The notes under the pieces were generated by a model. It was not told the origin of the DNA. It was given only the letters and a program-made list of their open reading frames with translations, and made no database searches. Below, one piece after another: positions 26,090-36,370 of a DNA stretch of 64,000 bases. Position 1 is the first letter of the stretch. Each line of letters opens with the position of its first letter. The DNA comes from an uncultured Lachnospiraceae bacterium (GTDB lineage Bacteria > Bacillota > Clostridia > Lachnospirales > Lachnospiraceae), in the NCBI GenBank assembly GCA_910583965.1, contig CAJUAE010000007.1:10937-74936 (forward strand), written 5' to 3'. A program made the position numbers and the translations under genes.

Positions 26090-29000
26090 TTACTCATAAT
26101 CCTCATCAAAGCTATCCTCATCCGCATCGAAATCATCATCAGAATAATCATCTTCCTCAAAATCATCTTCAGCGTCAATCAGATCGCCGCTTGCAACATC
26201 AAATTCCTTCTGCTGATAGCCTTCCAAATTTTCCGTGTTATCGTATTTATGGTCACCCTCCATTTCAACGCGGAAATCCGTCTCTGTATAATCGACAGAT
26301 TCTTTTAGCTCCACCTCATTTTGATTTTCGTCATACACCTTCACATCAAGTCCAAGAGATTGAAGTTCTTTTAACAACACCTTGAAAGACTCTGGTATAC
26401 CAGGCTCCGGTATATTTTCACCCTTGATAATTGCCTCATAAGTTTTTACACGTCCTACAACATCATCAGATTTCACTGTCAAAATTTCTTGCAATGTATG
26501 AGATGCACCGTATGCTTCTAGTGCCCAAACCTCCATCTCTCCAAAACGCTGTCCACCAAACTGTGCTTTTCCACCAAGTGGCTGCTGTGTAACCATTCCA
26601 TACGGTCCTGTGGAACGCGCATGAATCTTATCATCCACCAAATGATGCAGTTTCAAATAGTGCATGTGTCCAATTGTAACTGGACTGTCAAAATACTCGC
26701 CCGTTCTTCCATCCCGCAATCTGACTTTACCATCTCTCGAAATCGGTACACCTTTCCAAAGCTTTCTGTGTTCTCTGTTTTCTGATAGATACTCTAACAC
26801 TTCTGGAAGAAGTTCTTCCTTATGCTTTGCCTCAAATTCTTCCCATTCAAGATTTACATAGTCGTTCGCAAGATCAAGCGTATCCATAATATCCAACTCA
26901 TTCGCACCGTCAAACACAGGCGTTGACACATTAAATCCAAGCGCTTTTGCAGCCAGCGACAGATGAATCTCAAGCACCTGACCGATATTCATACGAGAAG
27001 GCACACCCAACGGATTCAACACAATATCCAAAGGACGTCCATTTGGCAAATATGGCATATCTTCCACTGGAAGTACACGGGAAACAACACCTTTGTTTCC
27101 ATGACGACCAGCCATCTTATCTCCAACAGAAATCTTTCTTTTCTGCGCAATGTAAATGCGCACTGTCTGATTTACACCCGGGGCAAGTTCTGTGTCTCCA
27201 TTTGCCCTTGAAAAAACTTTTGCGTCAACAACAACACCATACTCACCGTGTGGCACTTTTAATGAAGTGTCACGCACTTCGCGTGCTTTTTCACCGAAAA
27301 TCGCCCGCAGTAGACGTTCCTCTGCTGTCAACTCAGTCTCTCCTTTTGGTGTAACTTTGCCGACAAGAATATCACCCGCGCGAACCTCCGCGCCAATTCT
27401 AATAATTCCTCTGTCATCGAGATCTTTGAGCGCGTCATCACCGACACCTGGCACATCTCTTGTAATTTCTTCTGGTCCAAGCTTTGTATCGCGCGCATCT
27501 GTCTCGTATTCTTCTATATGAATGGAAGTGTATACATCTTCCATAACAAGGCGCTCGCTCAAAAGAACGGCATCCTCATAGTTATATCCTTCCCAGGTCA
27601 TAAATCCAATCAGTGGATTTTTACCCAAGCCAAGTTCTCCACCGCTAGTGGATGCACCATCTGCAATCACTTGCCCTGCCTCCACATGGTCTCCTTTGAA
27701 GACAATCGGCTTTTGATTATAGCAGTTTGATTGATTGCTGCGCTCAAACTTATGCAGTCTAAACTCAGCTTTTTCTCCGTCATCATAAGCTATCCGAATC
27801 AATTTTGACGACACATAAGTGATTGTTCCGGGTTTCTTTGCAACCACACACACACCAGAGTCTACAGCCGCTTTGACTTCGATACCAGTACCTACTACAG
27901 GTGCTTCTGTAAAAAGAAGTGGCACCGCTTGACGCTGCATGTTTGATCCCATAAGCGCACGGTTCGCGTCATCATTCTGGAGAAATGGGATCAATGCTGT
28001 CGCAACAGAAAATACCATTTTAGGAGACACATCCATATAGTCAAACATTGCTTTGGGATACTCTTGTGTCTCGTCAAGATAGCGGCCTGACACAGAATTA
28101 CGCACAAAGTAACCATTCTCGTCAAGCTGTTCATTCGCTTGTGCAACATGATAATTATCTTCTTCATCCGCCGTCATATAAACCACTTCGTTTGTGACAC
28201 GCGGATTTTTAGGATCTGTCTTGTCAATCTTGCGGTATGGCGCCTCGATAAATCCATACTCATTGATTCTAGCATAAGATGCCAATGAGTTAATCAGACC
28301 AATGTTTGGACCTTCTGGTGTCTCAATCGGACACATTCTGCCATAGTGAGAATAGTGGACATCACGCACCTCAAATCCAGCGCGATCTCTGGAAAGTCCA
28401 CCTGGTCCCAACGCAGAAAGACGTCTCTTGTGTGTCAACTCTCCCAGTGGATTATTCTGGTCCATAAACTGGGATAACTGGGAAGAACCAAAAAATTCTT
28501 TGATGGCAGCCTGTACAGGTTTAATATTAATCAATGCCTGCGGTGACACATCATCAGAATCATGCGTTGTCATACGCTCACGCACAACACGCTCCATTCT
28601 AGAAAGGCCAATGCGATACTGGTTCTGCAAAAGCTCTCCAACCGCCCGAATACGCCTATTGCCAAGATGGTCAATATCATCACTGTTGCCTAGACCATAC
28701 TCAAGATGCATGTTATAGTTGATAGACGCCAATATATCTTCCTTTGTAATATGCTTTGGAATCAACTCATGCACATTTCTGGTAATTGCATCTGCCAAAT
28801 CTTCTGGATTCTCAGCGTACTCCTCAAGAATCTGACGAAGTACCGGGAAGTAAACTTGTTCTGTAATACCAAGACTTCTTGGCTCACAATCCACAAAATT
28901 TGTAATGTCCACCATCATATTGGAGAGCACTTTTACAAGTCGTTCCTCTGTCTGTATCCACACAAAAGGAACCGCTGCATTTTGAATCTCCTCGGCCATT

Positions 29001-29950
29001 TCTATTGTTACTTTATCGCCCTTTTGACCAAGAATCTCACCGCTAAACGGATCTACCACATCCTCCGCAAGAATCTGATTTCTAATCCTATTTTTCAGCG
29101 CAAGTTTCTTGTTAAATTTATATCTACCGACCTTTGCCAAATCATATCTTCTAGGGTCAAAAAACATCGCCGTCACAAGGTTCTCTGCACTGTCTAAGCT
29201 GAACGGCTCGCCAGGACGAATCTTGCTGTATAACTCCTTTAAACCCTCCTGATAATTATCAGCAGTATCCTTTGTGAAGCTTGCGAGGATTTTGGGTTCC
29301 TCGCCAAACAAGTCGAGAATTTCTTCGTTGGTTCCAACCCCCAATGCACGAATCAGCACAGTAATTGGCACCTTTCTTGTTCTATCGACACGAACGTAGA
29401 AAACATCATTGGAATCTGTCTCATACTCAAGCCATGCGCCTCGGTTCGGAATCACAGTGCAAGAGAACAATCTCTTACCAATCTTGTCATGCGCAATGCC
29501 GTAGTAAATGCCAGGGGAACGCACCAACTGACTGACAATAACACGCTCAGCACCATTGATTACAAATGTACCTGTCTCTGTCATCAGCGGGAAATTGCCC
29601 ATAAAAATCTCATGTTCTGTGATTTCTTCTTTTTCTTTATTGTGAAGACGAACCTTGATCTTCACAGGAGCCTCATATGTTAAGTCCCTTTCCTTGCACT
29701 CCTCAATCGTATGCTTAATCTCGTCTTCTGCCAAAACATAATCTACAAACTCCAGACTTAACCGCCCACTATAATCCGTAATTGGAGAGATATCCGCCAA
29801 TGCTTCTCGGAAACCTTCTTCAAGGAACCACTTATAGGAATCTTTCTGGACTTCGATCAAGTTCGGCATACTCAGAACCTCTTCCTGCCGCTGATAACTC
29901 ATACGCATTGTCTTACCAGAGACCACTGGACGTATTCTGTTCTTTTCCAT
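26090..29950 (-). CDS. rpoB: RNA polymerase beta subunit
   Basis: 1286 residues. Conserved parts include the rifampicin-pocket region [21 protein letters not shown] and [33 protein letters not shown], and the C-terminal [20 protein letters not shown]. It ends in a strongly acidic tail of about 30 Asp/Glu residues. It is separated from rplL by a terminator-like hairpin, and so is probably partly expressed by read-through. Confidence 0.99.
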   Translation of the reverse strand: MEKNRIRPVVSGKTMRMSYQRQEEVLSMPNLIEVQKDSYKWFLEEGFREALADISPITDYSGRLSLEFVDYVLAEDEIKHTIEECKERDLTYEAPVKIKVRLHNKEKEEITEHEIFMGNFPLMTETGTFVINGAERVIVSQLVRSPGIYYGIAHDKIGKRLFSCTVIPNRGAWLEYETDSNDVFYVRVDRTRKVPITVLIRALGVGTNEEILDLFGEEPKILASFTKDTADNYQEGLKELYSKIRPGEPFSLDSAENLVTAMFFDPRRYDLAKVGRYKFNKKLALKNRIRNQILAEDVVDPFSGEILGQKGDKVTIEMAEEIQNAAVPFVWIQTEERLVKVLSNMMVDITNFVDCEPRSLGITEQVYFPVLRQILEEYAENPEDLADAITRNVHELIPKHITKEDILASINYNMHLEYGLGNSDDIDHLGNRRIRAVGELLQNQYRIGLSRMERVVRERMTTHDSDDVSPQALINIKPVQAAIKEFFGSSQLSQFMDQNNPLGELTHKRRLSALGPGGLSRDRAGFEVRDVHYSHYGRMCPIETPEGPNIGLINSLASYARINEYGFIEAPYRKIDKTDPKNPRVTNEVVYMTADEEDNYHVAQANEQLDENGYFVRNSVSGRYLDETQEYPKAMFDYMDVSPKMVFSVATALIPFLQNDDANRALMGSNMQRQAVPLLFTEAPVVGTGIEVKAAVDSGVCVVAKKPGTITYVSSKLIRIAYDDGEKAEFRLHKFERSNQSNCYNQKPIVFKGDHVEAGQVIADGASTSGGELGLGKNPLIGFMTWEGYNYEDAVLLSERLVMEDVYTSIHIEEYETDARDTKLGPEEITRDVPGVGDDALKDLDDRGIIRIGAEVRAGDILVGKVTPKGETELTAEERLLRAIFGEKAREVRDTSLKVPHGEYGVVVDAKVFSRANGDTELAPGVNQTVRIYIAQKRKISVGDKMAGRHGNKGVVSRVLPVEDMPYLPNGRPLDIVLNPLGVPSRMNIGQVLEIHLSLAAKALGFNVSTPVFDGANELDIMDTLDLANDYVNLEWEEFEAKHKEELLPEVLEYLSENREHRKLWKGVPISRDGKVRLRDGRTGEYFDSPVTIGHMHYLKLHHLVDDKIHARSTGPYGMVTQQPLGGKAQFGGQRFGEMEVWALEAYGASHTLQEILTVKSDDVVGRVKTYEAIIKGENIPEPGIPESFKVLLKELQSLGLDVKVYDENQNEVELKESVDYTETDFRVEMEGDHKYDNTENLEGYQQKEFDVASGDLIDAEDDFEEDDYSDDDFDADEDSFDEDYE

Positions 29951-29997
29951 GACATTTCACCCCGTTCTTCATGATATACATCTATTATATAATAATT

Positions 29998-30045
29998 GTA
30001 ACAGTTGAACCATTTTATAGGCGCAATTTTTCATAATAGTGCACC
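29998..30045. repeat. Remnant of the TGTAACAG MITE upstream of rpoB
   Basis: TGTAACAGTTGAACCAT followed by TTTATAGGCGC resembles the end and an internal block of the 14503-14692 element, with two mismatches in the terminal repeat. Only one end is present. Confidence 0.4.
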
Positions 30046-30118
30046 CTACATACTACCACAAGTTTTTTTTGAAGTCAATGAAAAATTTCAAAAATCAAAT
30101 GAAATTAACTGCAAAACC

Positions 30119-30143
30119 AAAAGGCCGGGATTTTATCCCGACC
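30119..30143 (-). terminator. Terminator or attenuator between rplL and rpoB
   Basis: GGTCGGGAT/ATCCCGGCC hairpin followed on the minus strand by TTTTGG. The T-run is short, so partial read-through into rpoB is likely, as known for rplJL-rpoBC in many bacteria. Confidence 0.65.
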
Positions 30144-30165
30144 TGTCGTAACCAGTTAGCTAAAA

Positions 30166-30540
30166 TTACTTTAATGTAACCTTTGCGCCTTCTGCTTCAA
30201 GCTTTGTCTTAAGCTCCTCAGCCTCAGCCTTTGTCGCTGCTTCCTTCAATACCTTCGGAGCGCTGTCAACAAGGTCCTTCGCTTCCTTCAAGCCAAGTCC
30301 TGTTGCCTCACGAACAACCTTGATTACCTTAACCTTGTTCGGACCAACCTCTGTAAGCTCTACATCGAAATCGTCCTTCTCCTCCTGCTGCTGTGCGCCA
30401 TCACCTGTTGTTGCAACGACAACGCCTGCTGCTGCGGATACACCGAACTCTTCCTCACATGCCTTTACCAAATCATTTAATTCCAATACTGTAAGCTCTT
30501 TGATCGCTTCAATAAATTCTGCTGTTGTTAACTTTGCCAT
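30166..30540 (-). CDS. rplL: 50S ribosomal protein L7/L12
   Basis: 124 residues, the normal length. It has the N-terminal dimerisation helix ([20 protein letters not shown]), an Ala-rich hinge, and the C-terminal factor-binding domain with [20 protein letters not shown]. Forms the ribosomal stalk that recruits translation GTPases. It lies 39 bp after rplJ and is cotranscribed from the L10 leader promoter. Confidence 0.98.
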   Translation of the reverse strand: MAKLTTAEFIEAIKELTVLELNDLVKACEEEFGVSAAAGVVVATTGDGAQQQEEKDDFDVELTEVGPNKVKVIKVVREATGLGLKEAKDLVDSAPKVLKEAATKAEAEELKTKLEAEGAKVTLK

Positions 30541-30579
30541 TATTGTTTCCCTCCATAAAATTTTTCTTTATCTTAAATA

Positions 30580-31152
30580 CTACTCAGTTGCAGGTGCCTC
30601 TGCCACTTCAACTGCTGGTTCCTCCGCGGATGCCTCCTCGCTCTTTGGCGCGGGCTCACAAGCATCTGGACCACCTTTTTCCGCAATCTGATTCAGCACA
30701 CGTGCAAAGTTTGTAATTGGAGACTGAATACTTCCAAGGAACTTGGAAATCAGCTCGTCTCTTGAAGGAATATTTGCGATTTCCGCCATTCCATTCGCAT
30801 CGTAAAGAACACCCTCTACAACACCAGCCTTCAATTCAATCGCGGGACAATCTTTAGAAAACTTTTTCAAGATCCTTGCTGGTGCTGTCGCATCATCCTT
30901 GCTGGTTGCAATCGCATTGGTTCCAACAAGACTGTCTGTCAGCCCCTCAAACGCAGTGCCTTTAAACGCACGTGTCATCAGAGTGTTCTTGTACACCTTG
31001 TACGTAACACCAGCTTCACGAAGCTGCTTGCGCAACTGTGTATCTTGTGCGACAGTGATACCACTATACTTGACAATCACAACGGTAGCTGCATCTTTGA
31101 CTGTAGCTGCGATTTCATCAACGATTGGTTGTTTTAATTCAATCTTTGCCAT
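30580..31152 (-). CDS. rplJ: 50S ribosomal protein L10
   Basis: 190 residues; base of the ribosomal stalk and, in known systems, an autorepressor that binds its own leader. It has the N-terminal IVDEIAATVKDAATVVIVKY and the central YKVYKNTLMTRAF motifs. An Ala/Glu-rich tail of about 25 residues is longer than in Bacillus. AAAGGAGG lies eight bases before the ATG. First gene of the rplJ-rplL unit. Confidence 0.98.
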   Translation of the reverse strand: MAKIELKQPIVDEIAATVKDAATVVIVKYSGITVAQDTQLRKQLREAGVTYKVYKNTLMTRAFKGTAFEGLTDSLVGTNAIATSKDDATAPARILKKFSKDCPAIELKAGVVEGVLYDANGMAEIANIPSRDELISKFLGSIQSPITNFARVLNQIAEKGGPDACEPAPKSEEASAEEPAVEVAEAPATE

Positions 31153-31198
31153 TTTCTTACCTCCTTTTAGATTTTAGAGACAAAATTTCATCTCTTCC

Positions 31199-31290
31199 TG
31201 CCGACAGGAGTTTTTTATTCGCATAGGGAAGCTTTCTACCCTACTTGCAACGAGTGTCCATTCATTTTTGGTCACTCGTGTGTATTAAAA
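31199..31290. repeat. Terminator-tail repeat inserted between the L10 attenuator and rplJ
   Basis: Contains a CATAGGGAAGC...TACCCTA hairpin, then GCAACGAGTGTCC ... GGTCACTCGTGTGTATTAAAAAA, which matches the general outline of the repeat family. It directly follows the T-run of the leader terminator, so it lengthens the rplJ 5' region. Confidence 0.5.
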
Positions 31291-31432
31291 AATCTCTCAA
31301 AATATGCCACAACACACTCTGAGAGATTAAAGTCATATCACAAAAACTCTTCTCCTCGGTAGGCGATAGTCTTACGCAAAACCCCAGATATCTGGTTTCG
31401 CACCTACTGTCTTCGGCATGGTTTTACAACCT
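31286..31432 (-). ncRNA. L10 leader (autoregulatory, r-protein L10-L12 binding) with terminator
   Basis: On the minus strand it has GCCGAAGACAGTAGGTGCG ... CGCCTACCGAGGAG, the characteristic pairing and internal-loop sequence of the firmicute L10 leader. A terminator follows: AATCTCTCA (31290-31298 complement) with TGAGAGATT and TTTTTT. The L10-L12 complex is known to bind such leaders and reduce rplJL expression. Recognition here is by sequence resemblance. Confidence 0.8.
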
Positions 31433-31437
31433 TTATT

Positions 31438-31467
31438 ACCATAACACAGGCTGTATTTATCTGTCAA
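31438..31467 (-). promoter_or_regulatory. rplJL promoter
   Basis: On the minus strand TTGACA (31462-31467), 18-bp spacer, TATGGT (31438-31443), directly upstream of the L10 leader. Confidence 0.65.
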
Positions 31468-31728
31468 GCTTTTTTTCTATAATTATATTGACAGTCAAAA
31501 AACGTTACGTTTCACACCCATATCATGCACTTGCCGCATAATGTCAGATCCCGTATCAAATGTTCATCAATTGTAAATCGAGTAGAAAAAGTTTGTCTTC
31601 CCTGTTCTCATACCGGCAACTTTCACCACATATTAATCCTTATACCACCTTAAATAGTAATCGTGTGAAAAGCAAAACTGATAAGTCAAAAGAACAATAC
31701 ACATGGCAAATTTCATTAGTTGTTTATA
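31468..31728. other. Region between the CapA-like gene and the L10 promoter
   Basis: About 260 bp with one degraded repeat near 31571-31610 (AATCGAGTAGAAAAAGT...). No gene is credible here; a 60-codon frame on the plus strand runs through the repeat and has no ribosome site. Confidence 0.4.
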
Positions 31729-33042
31729 TTAAGGAAAGCTAACATACCCTTCAGAATCAATCTGAACATTTGGCGATAATTTGCGCATATAATTAAGTAC
31801 TTCTTCCTTCTTGGCACCTTCAAGTTGACTTGTGCGACAATTTTCCTGTAAGCATGGGATAAATTGAAGGGATTTAAGTCCTTCCTTGGTAAGTTGAACT
31901 TCAACAAGGCAGGTGTTCTGTGTCTTGGAGTTGAACCAGTAATTTCCTAGACTGAACACAACTGGAACACCCGAAATGCAATCTATCTTTTGTAGACAAT
32001 GTGGATGATCACCAATAATCAAATCTACACCTGCCTCAGCATAAATCGGTGCCTGTTTATCTTGAAGCCAATCTGTTGTCTCCTGACTTTCTGTACCCCA
32101 ATGAATATAAAGAATAACAAAATCGCTGTTTGCCTTTGCTTGCGCAATCACTTCCAGAAGCGCTGTTGGGTCCATACATCGCAGCACACCAGCATTCGTC
32201 ATAGTAGCCTCCTTGGTATCTGGCACCGCATTGCGTTCAATCTGTGTTGCACTTACAACTGCGATCTTCATTCCATTCGCAATCAAATAAACTGGTTTTT
32301 TTGCCTCCTCAATGTTTCTGCCTGCACCCACATAAGGTATTCCAGCCCCCTCAAGCGTAGAAAACGTATCCAGAAGTGCCTGTTCACCATAATCATAAGC
32401 ATGATTGTTCGCAAGAGAAACAAGATCCACACCAATTTGCGCGTACATCTCTATATTGGAAGGATTGGCTCGAAATGTGAATGTTTTTCCTTCTGTTGGT
32501 GTTCCTCGTGTAGAAAAAGGAAATTCATTATTGAGCATAAACACATCCGCGTTTCGCATTCGTTCGAGTAACGTTGCCGAAAAGGTATCATTGATATCAC
32601 TTCCTCTGCTTCTATAGCGAAACATCATAGCATATTCATCATCTAGCAGAATATCGCCCGCAAACGCCAACTTAATCTGTTCTTGATCTGCACAATTCAC
32701 CAGAAAAACCTTTTCTCCTTTAGAAATGGCTTCGTTGTAAAGACGTTCATTCTCTGCACGCAATACATCTACTTCCTCCGTCGAAGTTTGTTCTAACGAC
32801 TCTATCTCAATTTCCACATTCTCTAACACTGTGTTGTCTGGTATGTCTGTGTTGTCCAATGTCTGTTCTAGCTTACCAAAATCCACAACTGTCAACGGTT
32901 TTTCTTCCTCGCTCACCACAGTAGAATTAGAATATGCAATCATTCCAAGACCTCCCACTGTTAGAACAAGCATTAACGATATGATAAATACACGAAGATT
33001 ACTTCTTCTGCGCTTTCTTTTTCCAGTTTTCTTAACAGCCAA
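31729..33042 (-). CDS. CapA-family (poly-gamma-glutamate-type) metallophosphatase, membrane anchored
   Basis: 437 residues. A basic N-terminus (KKTGKRKRRR) and membrane segment at about 15-38 anchor it, then a linker rich in Glu. The CapA/PgsA domain follows from about residue 125: LAFAGDILLDDEY, MLNNEFPFSTRG, VSLANNHAYDYGE and GDHPHCLQKID, the metal-site motifs of this calcineurin-like fold. TTG start with GAGGTGA five bases upstream. CapA proteins are tied to capsule or cell-wall polymers; the substrate is unknown. It unusually separates rplA from rplJ. Confidence 0.8.
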   Translation of the reverse strand: MAVKKTGKRKRRRSNLRVFIISLMLVLTVGGLGMIAYSNSTVVSEEEKPLTVVDFGKLEQTLDNTDIPDNTVLENVEIEIESLEQTSTEEVDVLRAENERLYNEAISKGEKVFLVNCADQEQIKLAFAGDILLDDEYAMMFRYRSRGSDINDTFSATLLERMRNADVFMLNNEFPFSTRGTPTEGKTFTFRANPSNIEMYAQIGVDLVSLANNHAYDYGEQALLDTFSTLEGAGIPYVGAGRNIEEAKKPVYLIANGMKIAVVSATQIERNAVPDTKEATMTNAGVLRCMDPTALLEVIAQAKANSDFVILYIHWGTESQETTDWLQDKQAPIYAEAGVDLIIGDHPHCLQKIDCISGVPVVFSLGNYWFNSKTQNTCLVEVQLTKEGLKSLQFIPCLQENCRTSQLEGAKKEEVLNYMRKLSPNVQIDSEGYVSFP

Positions 33043-33054
33043 CTACTCACCTCA

Positions 33055-33222
33055 TAATCAAGTAGAGAAGTCTACTTCCATCTACTTGCGCACTGGACCT
33101 CGTCAGCTTTGCTGCCAATCGCTATGAAAATAAAATATTTCATAACAAATTGGCTATGCGTCCTGCAATAATACAGGTTTTTCGCATAATATTAATTTGT
33201 TATGAGTGTCCATGTGCATAAA
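33055..33222. repeat. Terminator-tail repeat downstream of rplA
   Basis: CAAGTAGAGAAG...ATCTACTTG hairpin, then GCGCACTGGACCTCGTCAGC, an inner CATAACAAATT (33140-33150) / AATTTGTTATG (33194-33204) hairpin, and GAGTGTCCATGTGCATAAAA. It abuts the T-run of the rplA terminator, as other copies do at rpoC and 44.6 kb. Confidence 0.65.
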
Positions 33223-33250
33223 AGACCCCGCTTTTGTCCAAAACGAGGTC
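33221..33250 (-). terminator. rplKA terminator
   Basis: GACCTCG/CGGGGTC stem (33224-33250) with one G-U pair, followed on the minus strand by TTTTAT, 21 bp after the rplA stop. Confidence 0.75.
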
Positions 33251-33271
33251 TCAAATCATCTATATCTTTGA

Positions 33272-33961
33272 TTAGAACTTAGCAACACTTACCTTTACAC
33301 CTGGTCCCATTGTTGACGCCAAAGTGATACTTCTCAGGTATTGTCCCTTGAGAGTGGATGGTTTTGCTTTTACAATTGCATCCAGCAATGTATTCAGATT
33401 CTGTGTCAACTGCTCCTCTGTAAAAGAAACTTTTCCGATTGGGCAGTGAATAATATTGGTTTTATCAAGTCTATACTCAATCTTACCAGCCTTGATATCA
33501 TTGATTGCCTTTGTGACATCCATCGTCACAGTGCCTGCCTTTGGATTTGGCATCAGACCCTTAGGTCCCAAAACCTTACCAAGACGACCTACAACACCCA
33601 TCATATCCGGTGTGGCAACCACAACGTCAAACTCAAGCCATCCATCATTCTGAATCTTTGGAATCAACTCATCACCGCCAACATAATCCGCTCCAGCAGC
33701 CTCTGCTTCTGCCACTTTATCGCCCTTTGCAAAAACCAAAACTCTCACTGTCTTACCAGTTCCGTTTGGAAGTACAACAGCGCCACGAATTTGCTGGTCT
33801 GCATGACGTCCATCACAGCCTGTTCTAATATGAACCTCCACTGTCTCATCAAATTTTGCGTTGGCAGTTTTCTTTGCCAGTGCCACCGCGTCCTCAATTT
33901 CATAAAATACTGTGCGATCAACTAACTTCGCGGATTCATTATATTTCTTACCATGCTTCAT
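33272..33961 (-). CDS. rplA: 50S ribosomal protein L1
   Basis: 229 residues, full length. Signature regions [40 protein letters not shown] and [11 protein letters not shown] at the C-terminus. Forms the L1 stalk and often represses its own operon. 16 bp after rplK; the pair ends at a terminator instead of continuing into rplJ. Confidence 0.98.
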   Translation of the reverse strand: MKHGKKYNESAKLVDRTVFYEIEDAVALAKKTANAKFDETVEVHIRTGCDGRHADQQIRGAVVLPNGTGKTVRVLVFAKGDKVAEAEAAGADYVGGDELIPKIQNDGWLEFDVVVATPDMMGVVGRLGKVLGPKGLMPNPKAGTVTMDVTKAINDIKAGKIEYRLDKTNIIHCPIGKVSFTEEQLTQNLNTLLDAIVKAKPSTLKGQYLRSITLASTMGPGVKVSVAKF

Positions 33962-33977
33962 CTCACTTTACCTCCGC

Positions 33978-34403
33978 TTAATCTTCTACTTTAATGCCCA
34001 TGGACCTAGCTGTACCAGCAATCATGCTCATTGCTGCCTCAATGCTTGCCGCATTTAAGTCAGGCATCTTTAACTCTGCAATCTCCTGAATCTTAGCCTT
34101 GGAGATTGTGGCAACTTTTGTCTTGTTTGGTGTCGCCGAAGCAGTCTTAATATTGCACGCTTTCTTTAAAAGAACTGCTGCAGGCGGGGTTTTGGTGATG
34201 AAGCTGAAGCTTCTGTCTGCATATACTGTGATGACAACAGGAATAATCATGCCTTCCTGATCTGCTGTTCTGGCGTTAAACTGTTTTGTGAACTCTCCAA
34301 TATTTACGCCATGCTGTCCAAGAGCAGGACCAACTGGTGGAGCTGGTGTTGCTTTTGCGGCAGGAATTTGTAATTTAATATATCCTTCTACTTTCTTTGC
34401 CAT
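33978..34403 (-). CDS. rplK: 50S ribosomal protein L11
   Basis: 141 residues from the start at 34403, which has AGGAGGT seven bases upstream; an ATG nine bases earlier overlaps this site. Motifs [20 protein letters not shown] and the C-terminal domain with [12 protein letters not shown]. Part of the GTPase-associated centre and target of thiopeptides. Has its own promoter overlapping the end of nusG. Confidence 0.98.
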   Translation of the reverse strand: MAKKVEGYIKLQIPAAKATPAPPVGPALGQHGVNIGEFTKQFNARTADQEGMIIPVVITVYADRSFSFITKTPPAAVLLKKACNIKTASATPNKTKVATISKAKIQEIAELKMPDLNAASIEAAMSMIAGTARSMGIKVED

Positions 34404-34526
34404 TTCAGGCACCTCCTAATTTATTCTCAGTCTCTTTCACTTCCCAAATATAATCTTGAAAATGAAATGCTGTTTTGTGGTCGTCTGGGCGGATAACCCT
34501 CCCACACGGACAAACGTCCAACATTT

Positions 34527-34556
34527 ATACTATCACGTTCCTCATACGATTGTCAA
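34527..34556 (-). promoter_or_regulatory. rplK promoter
   Basis: On the minus strand TTGACA (34551-34556), 18-bp spacer, TAGTAT (34527-34532). It begins right at the nusG stop; the 120-nt leader contains GGACGTTTGTCC and GGG...CCC hairpins that may serve L1 autoregulation. Confidence 0.7.
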
Positions 34557-34561
34557 TAAGA

Positions 34562-35407
34562 TTAATCCCACATTTTTTTCACATCTGAGAAACTAATCTC
34601 AACTGGTGTTTCACGTCCGAACATTTCGACACTGATTGTAACTGTCCGCCTTGAAACATCAATCTTCTGAACAGTGCCAACTGTATCCTTCCATACACCT
34701 GCGGTGACGTTGATCACATCTCCCTCTGAAAACTCTACTGTAGTGTCAACACCGAAGTTCAGTGCCTCCAGCTCCGCCTCTGTGAGTGGCACAGGTTTGC
34801 TTCCTGGCCCCACAAATCCAGTTACGCCCCTAGTGTTTCTAACCACATACCATGCATCATTGTTATCTGCATCCATATGCAGTAAAACATACCCTGGGAA
34901 CATTTTTTTCTGCGATGCTTTCTCCACACCATTTTTGAGTTCCATAACTTCCTGCAGAGGAACTCTTACCTCAAGAATTTCATTCTCAAGGTGTCTGTTT
35001 TCAATTGCCTTTTCGATATTCGCCTTCACTTTATTCTCATATCCAGAATAAGTATGCACCACATACCAGCCCATACCAAGACCACTCTTGTTGTCGCTAA
35101 GTGCCACTCTGCTGTGGGGTTCTTCCTCAACTGGCTCCTCAGAAACAGGCTCCTCTACAACTGATTTTTCAAAATCAAGTTCCTTCTCAAGGGATTCATC
35201 AGAGTCAAATTCCTGGTCAATCGGCTCCTCAAAATCAAGTTCTTCCTCGACAAATTCCTCAGCAGTCAACTCCTCATTTTCTTGCACCTTCTCTGGCATC
35301 TTTGGCGATACTGGAAGCCACTCCTGCATATTGGGGGTAATGATCTTCTTGGCTACTGCCTTAACTGTCGGTTTTCCCGACACCGCGCGTTCTTTCTTCT
35401 CTTCCAT
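34562..35407 (-). CDS. nusG: Transcription factor NusG with long acidic N-terminal extension
   Basis: 281 residues, about 100 more than typical NusG. Residues 41-97 are almost all Glu/Asp with Val/Pro/Leu in imperfect repeats (VEEPVSEEPVEEEP). The NGN domain starts near 113 (GWYVVHTYSGYENKVKANIE) and the KOW motif is EGDVINVTAGVWKDTVGTV. Binds RNA polymerase and modulates pausing, termination and translation coupling. Follows secE by 15 bp. The tail resembles the acidic tails of RpoB and RpoC here; its function is unknown. Confidence 0.96.
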   Translation of the reverse strand: MEEKKERAVSGKPTVKAVAKKIITPNMQEWLPVSPKMPEKVQENEELTAEEFVEEELDFEEPIDQEFDSDESLEKELDFEKSVVEEPVSEEPVEEEPHSRVALSDNKSGLGMGWYVVHTYSGYENKVKANIEKAIENRHLENEILEVRVPLQEVMELKNGVEKASQKKMFPGYVLLHMDADNNDAWYVVRNTRGVTGFVGPGSKPVPLTEAELEALNFGVDTTVEFSEGDVINVTAGVWKDTVGTVQKIDVSRRTVTISVEMFGRETPVEISFSDVKKMWD

Positions 35408-35422
35408 AATGGTTATCCTCTT

Positions 35423-35635
35423 TTATACACCGATACTTGTTAAGAAGTTAATGCCGAACTGGATAAGTGTATCCAAAAAGGTAATGATAAGTCCTACAAC
35501 AACCGAAACACAAAGAACTGCTACAGACTGTTTCACAGTTTCTTTCTGGTCAGGCCAGGCGATCTTCTTAAATTCTGTTTTCACACTTTTCCAGAAGCTG
35601 TCCTTCTTCGCTTCTGTCTTCGCTGAATCTGCCAT
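35423..35635 (-). CDS. secE: Preprotein translocase subunit SecE
   Basis: 70 residues, the short single-span form of Gram-positives: an amphipathic FWKSVKTEFKKIAWPDQKET helix, then a membrane segment from about residue 42 to 68. Stabilises SecY in the Sec channel. GGAGGG lies five bases before the start. Between rpmG and nusG, the standard order. Confidence 0.96.
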   Translation of the reverse strand: MADSAKTEAKKDSFWKSVKTEFKKIAWPDQKETVKQSVAVLCVSVVVGLIITFLDTLIQFGINFLTSIGV

Positions 35636-35662
35636 TGTGTCCCTCCTAACGAATCCGATTGT

Positions 35663-35812
35663 CTATTTTGTTTCCTTGTGCAGTGTATGAGTCCTGCAGA
35701 ATCTACAATACTTCTTGATCTCCATTCTATCTGGATGTGTCTTCTTTTCCTTTGTTGTATTGTAGTTGCGCTGTTTACACTCTGTACATGCCAATGTTAT
35801 CTTTGTACGCAT
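35663..35812 (-). CDS. rpmG: 50S ribosomal protein L33
   Basis: 49 residues, found by reading between secE and the promoter. [17 protein letters not shown] and [18 protein letters not shown] carry two CxxC pairs, so this is the zinc-binding form of L33. GGAGGTGG sits seven bases before the ATG. First gene of the rpmG-secE-nusG unit. Confidence 0.95.
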   Translation of the reverse strand: MRTKITLACTECKQRNYNTTKEKKTHPDRMEIKKYCRFCRTHTLHKETK

Positions 35813-35941
35813 AATTCCACCTCCGCTAGCGTTCCAATGTAATGATCTGTTCTAATCCTACTAGATGCCTGTCCAGTCAGCAATCAAAAGTTACTTGCTT
35901 TATTGCATAAAAAAAAGACCGAATCAACATCTTGCCTTTCA

Positions 35942-35970
35942 ACTATACCACACAGAAGGCAGAGCGTCAA
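35942..35970 (-). promoter_or_regulatory. rpmG-secE-nusG promoter
   Basis: On the minus strand TTGACG (35965-35970), 17-bp spacer, TATAGT (35942-35947), giving a leader of about 120 nt before rpmG. Confidence 0.75.
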
Positions 35971-36370
35971 TATTTATTTTTATTCATAACACTTAAACTC
36001 TCGTTGTTACATATTATATAGTAGAAATTTTTTCACAAGCGATTCCTCTATTTTTTTATTTGTCACTCCAGATATTACAGGTTAAAATTGTATTTATTTT
36101 AGATACAATTCACTCTTTTTTCTGCAATTTAATCCCATATTATGAAATTTTTTCATCTTTTCTAGGGGAACCCCCTTGCTTTTTTATACAATTCATGGTA
36201 AGTTAAAAATAACAAAGAGATATACATAATATTTTTCTGAATTTTCACACTATTAAGGGCTTGTATGTCTCTAAAATGGGGAGTTTTGTGAATTTAATAT
36301 TTAATTTTGTGTTCAAAAAGCAGTTCACATAAGACTCAGAATCTATAATCCAAGGAAGGAGGATATCTGT
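35971..36370. other. Divergent intergenic region, AT-rich
   Basis: About 400 bp between the ribosomal promoter and the rightward FliD-like gene. It is very AT-rich with an AGGGGAA/CCCCCTT-like inverted stretch near 36163-36178. I could not place a convincing sigma-A or sigma-28 promoter for the FliD-like gene. Confidence 0.4.
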
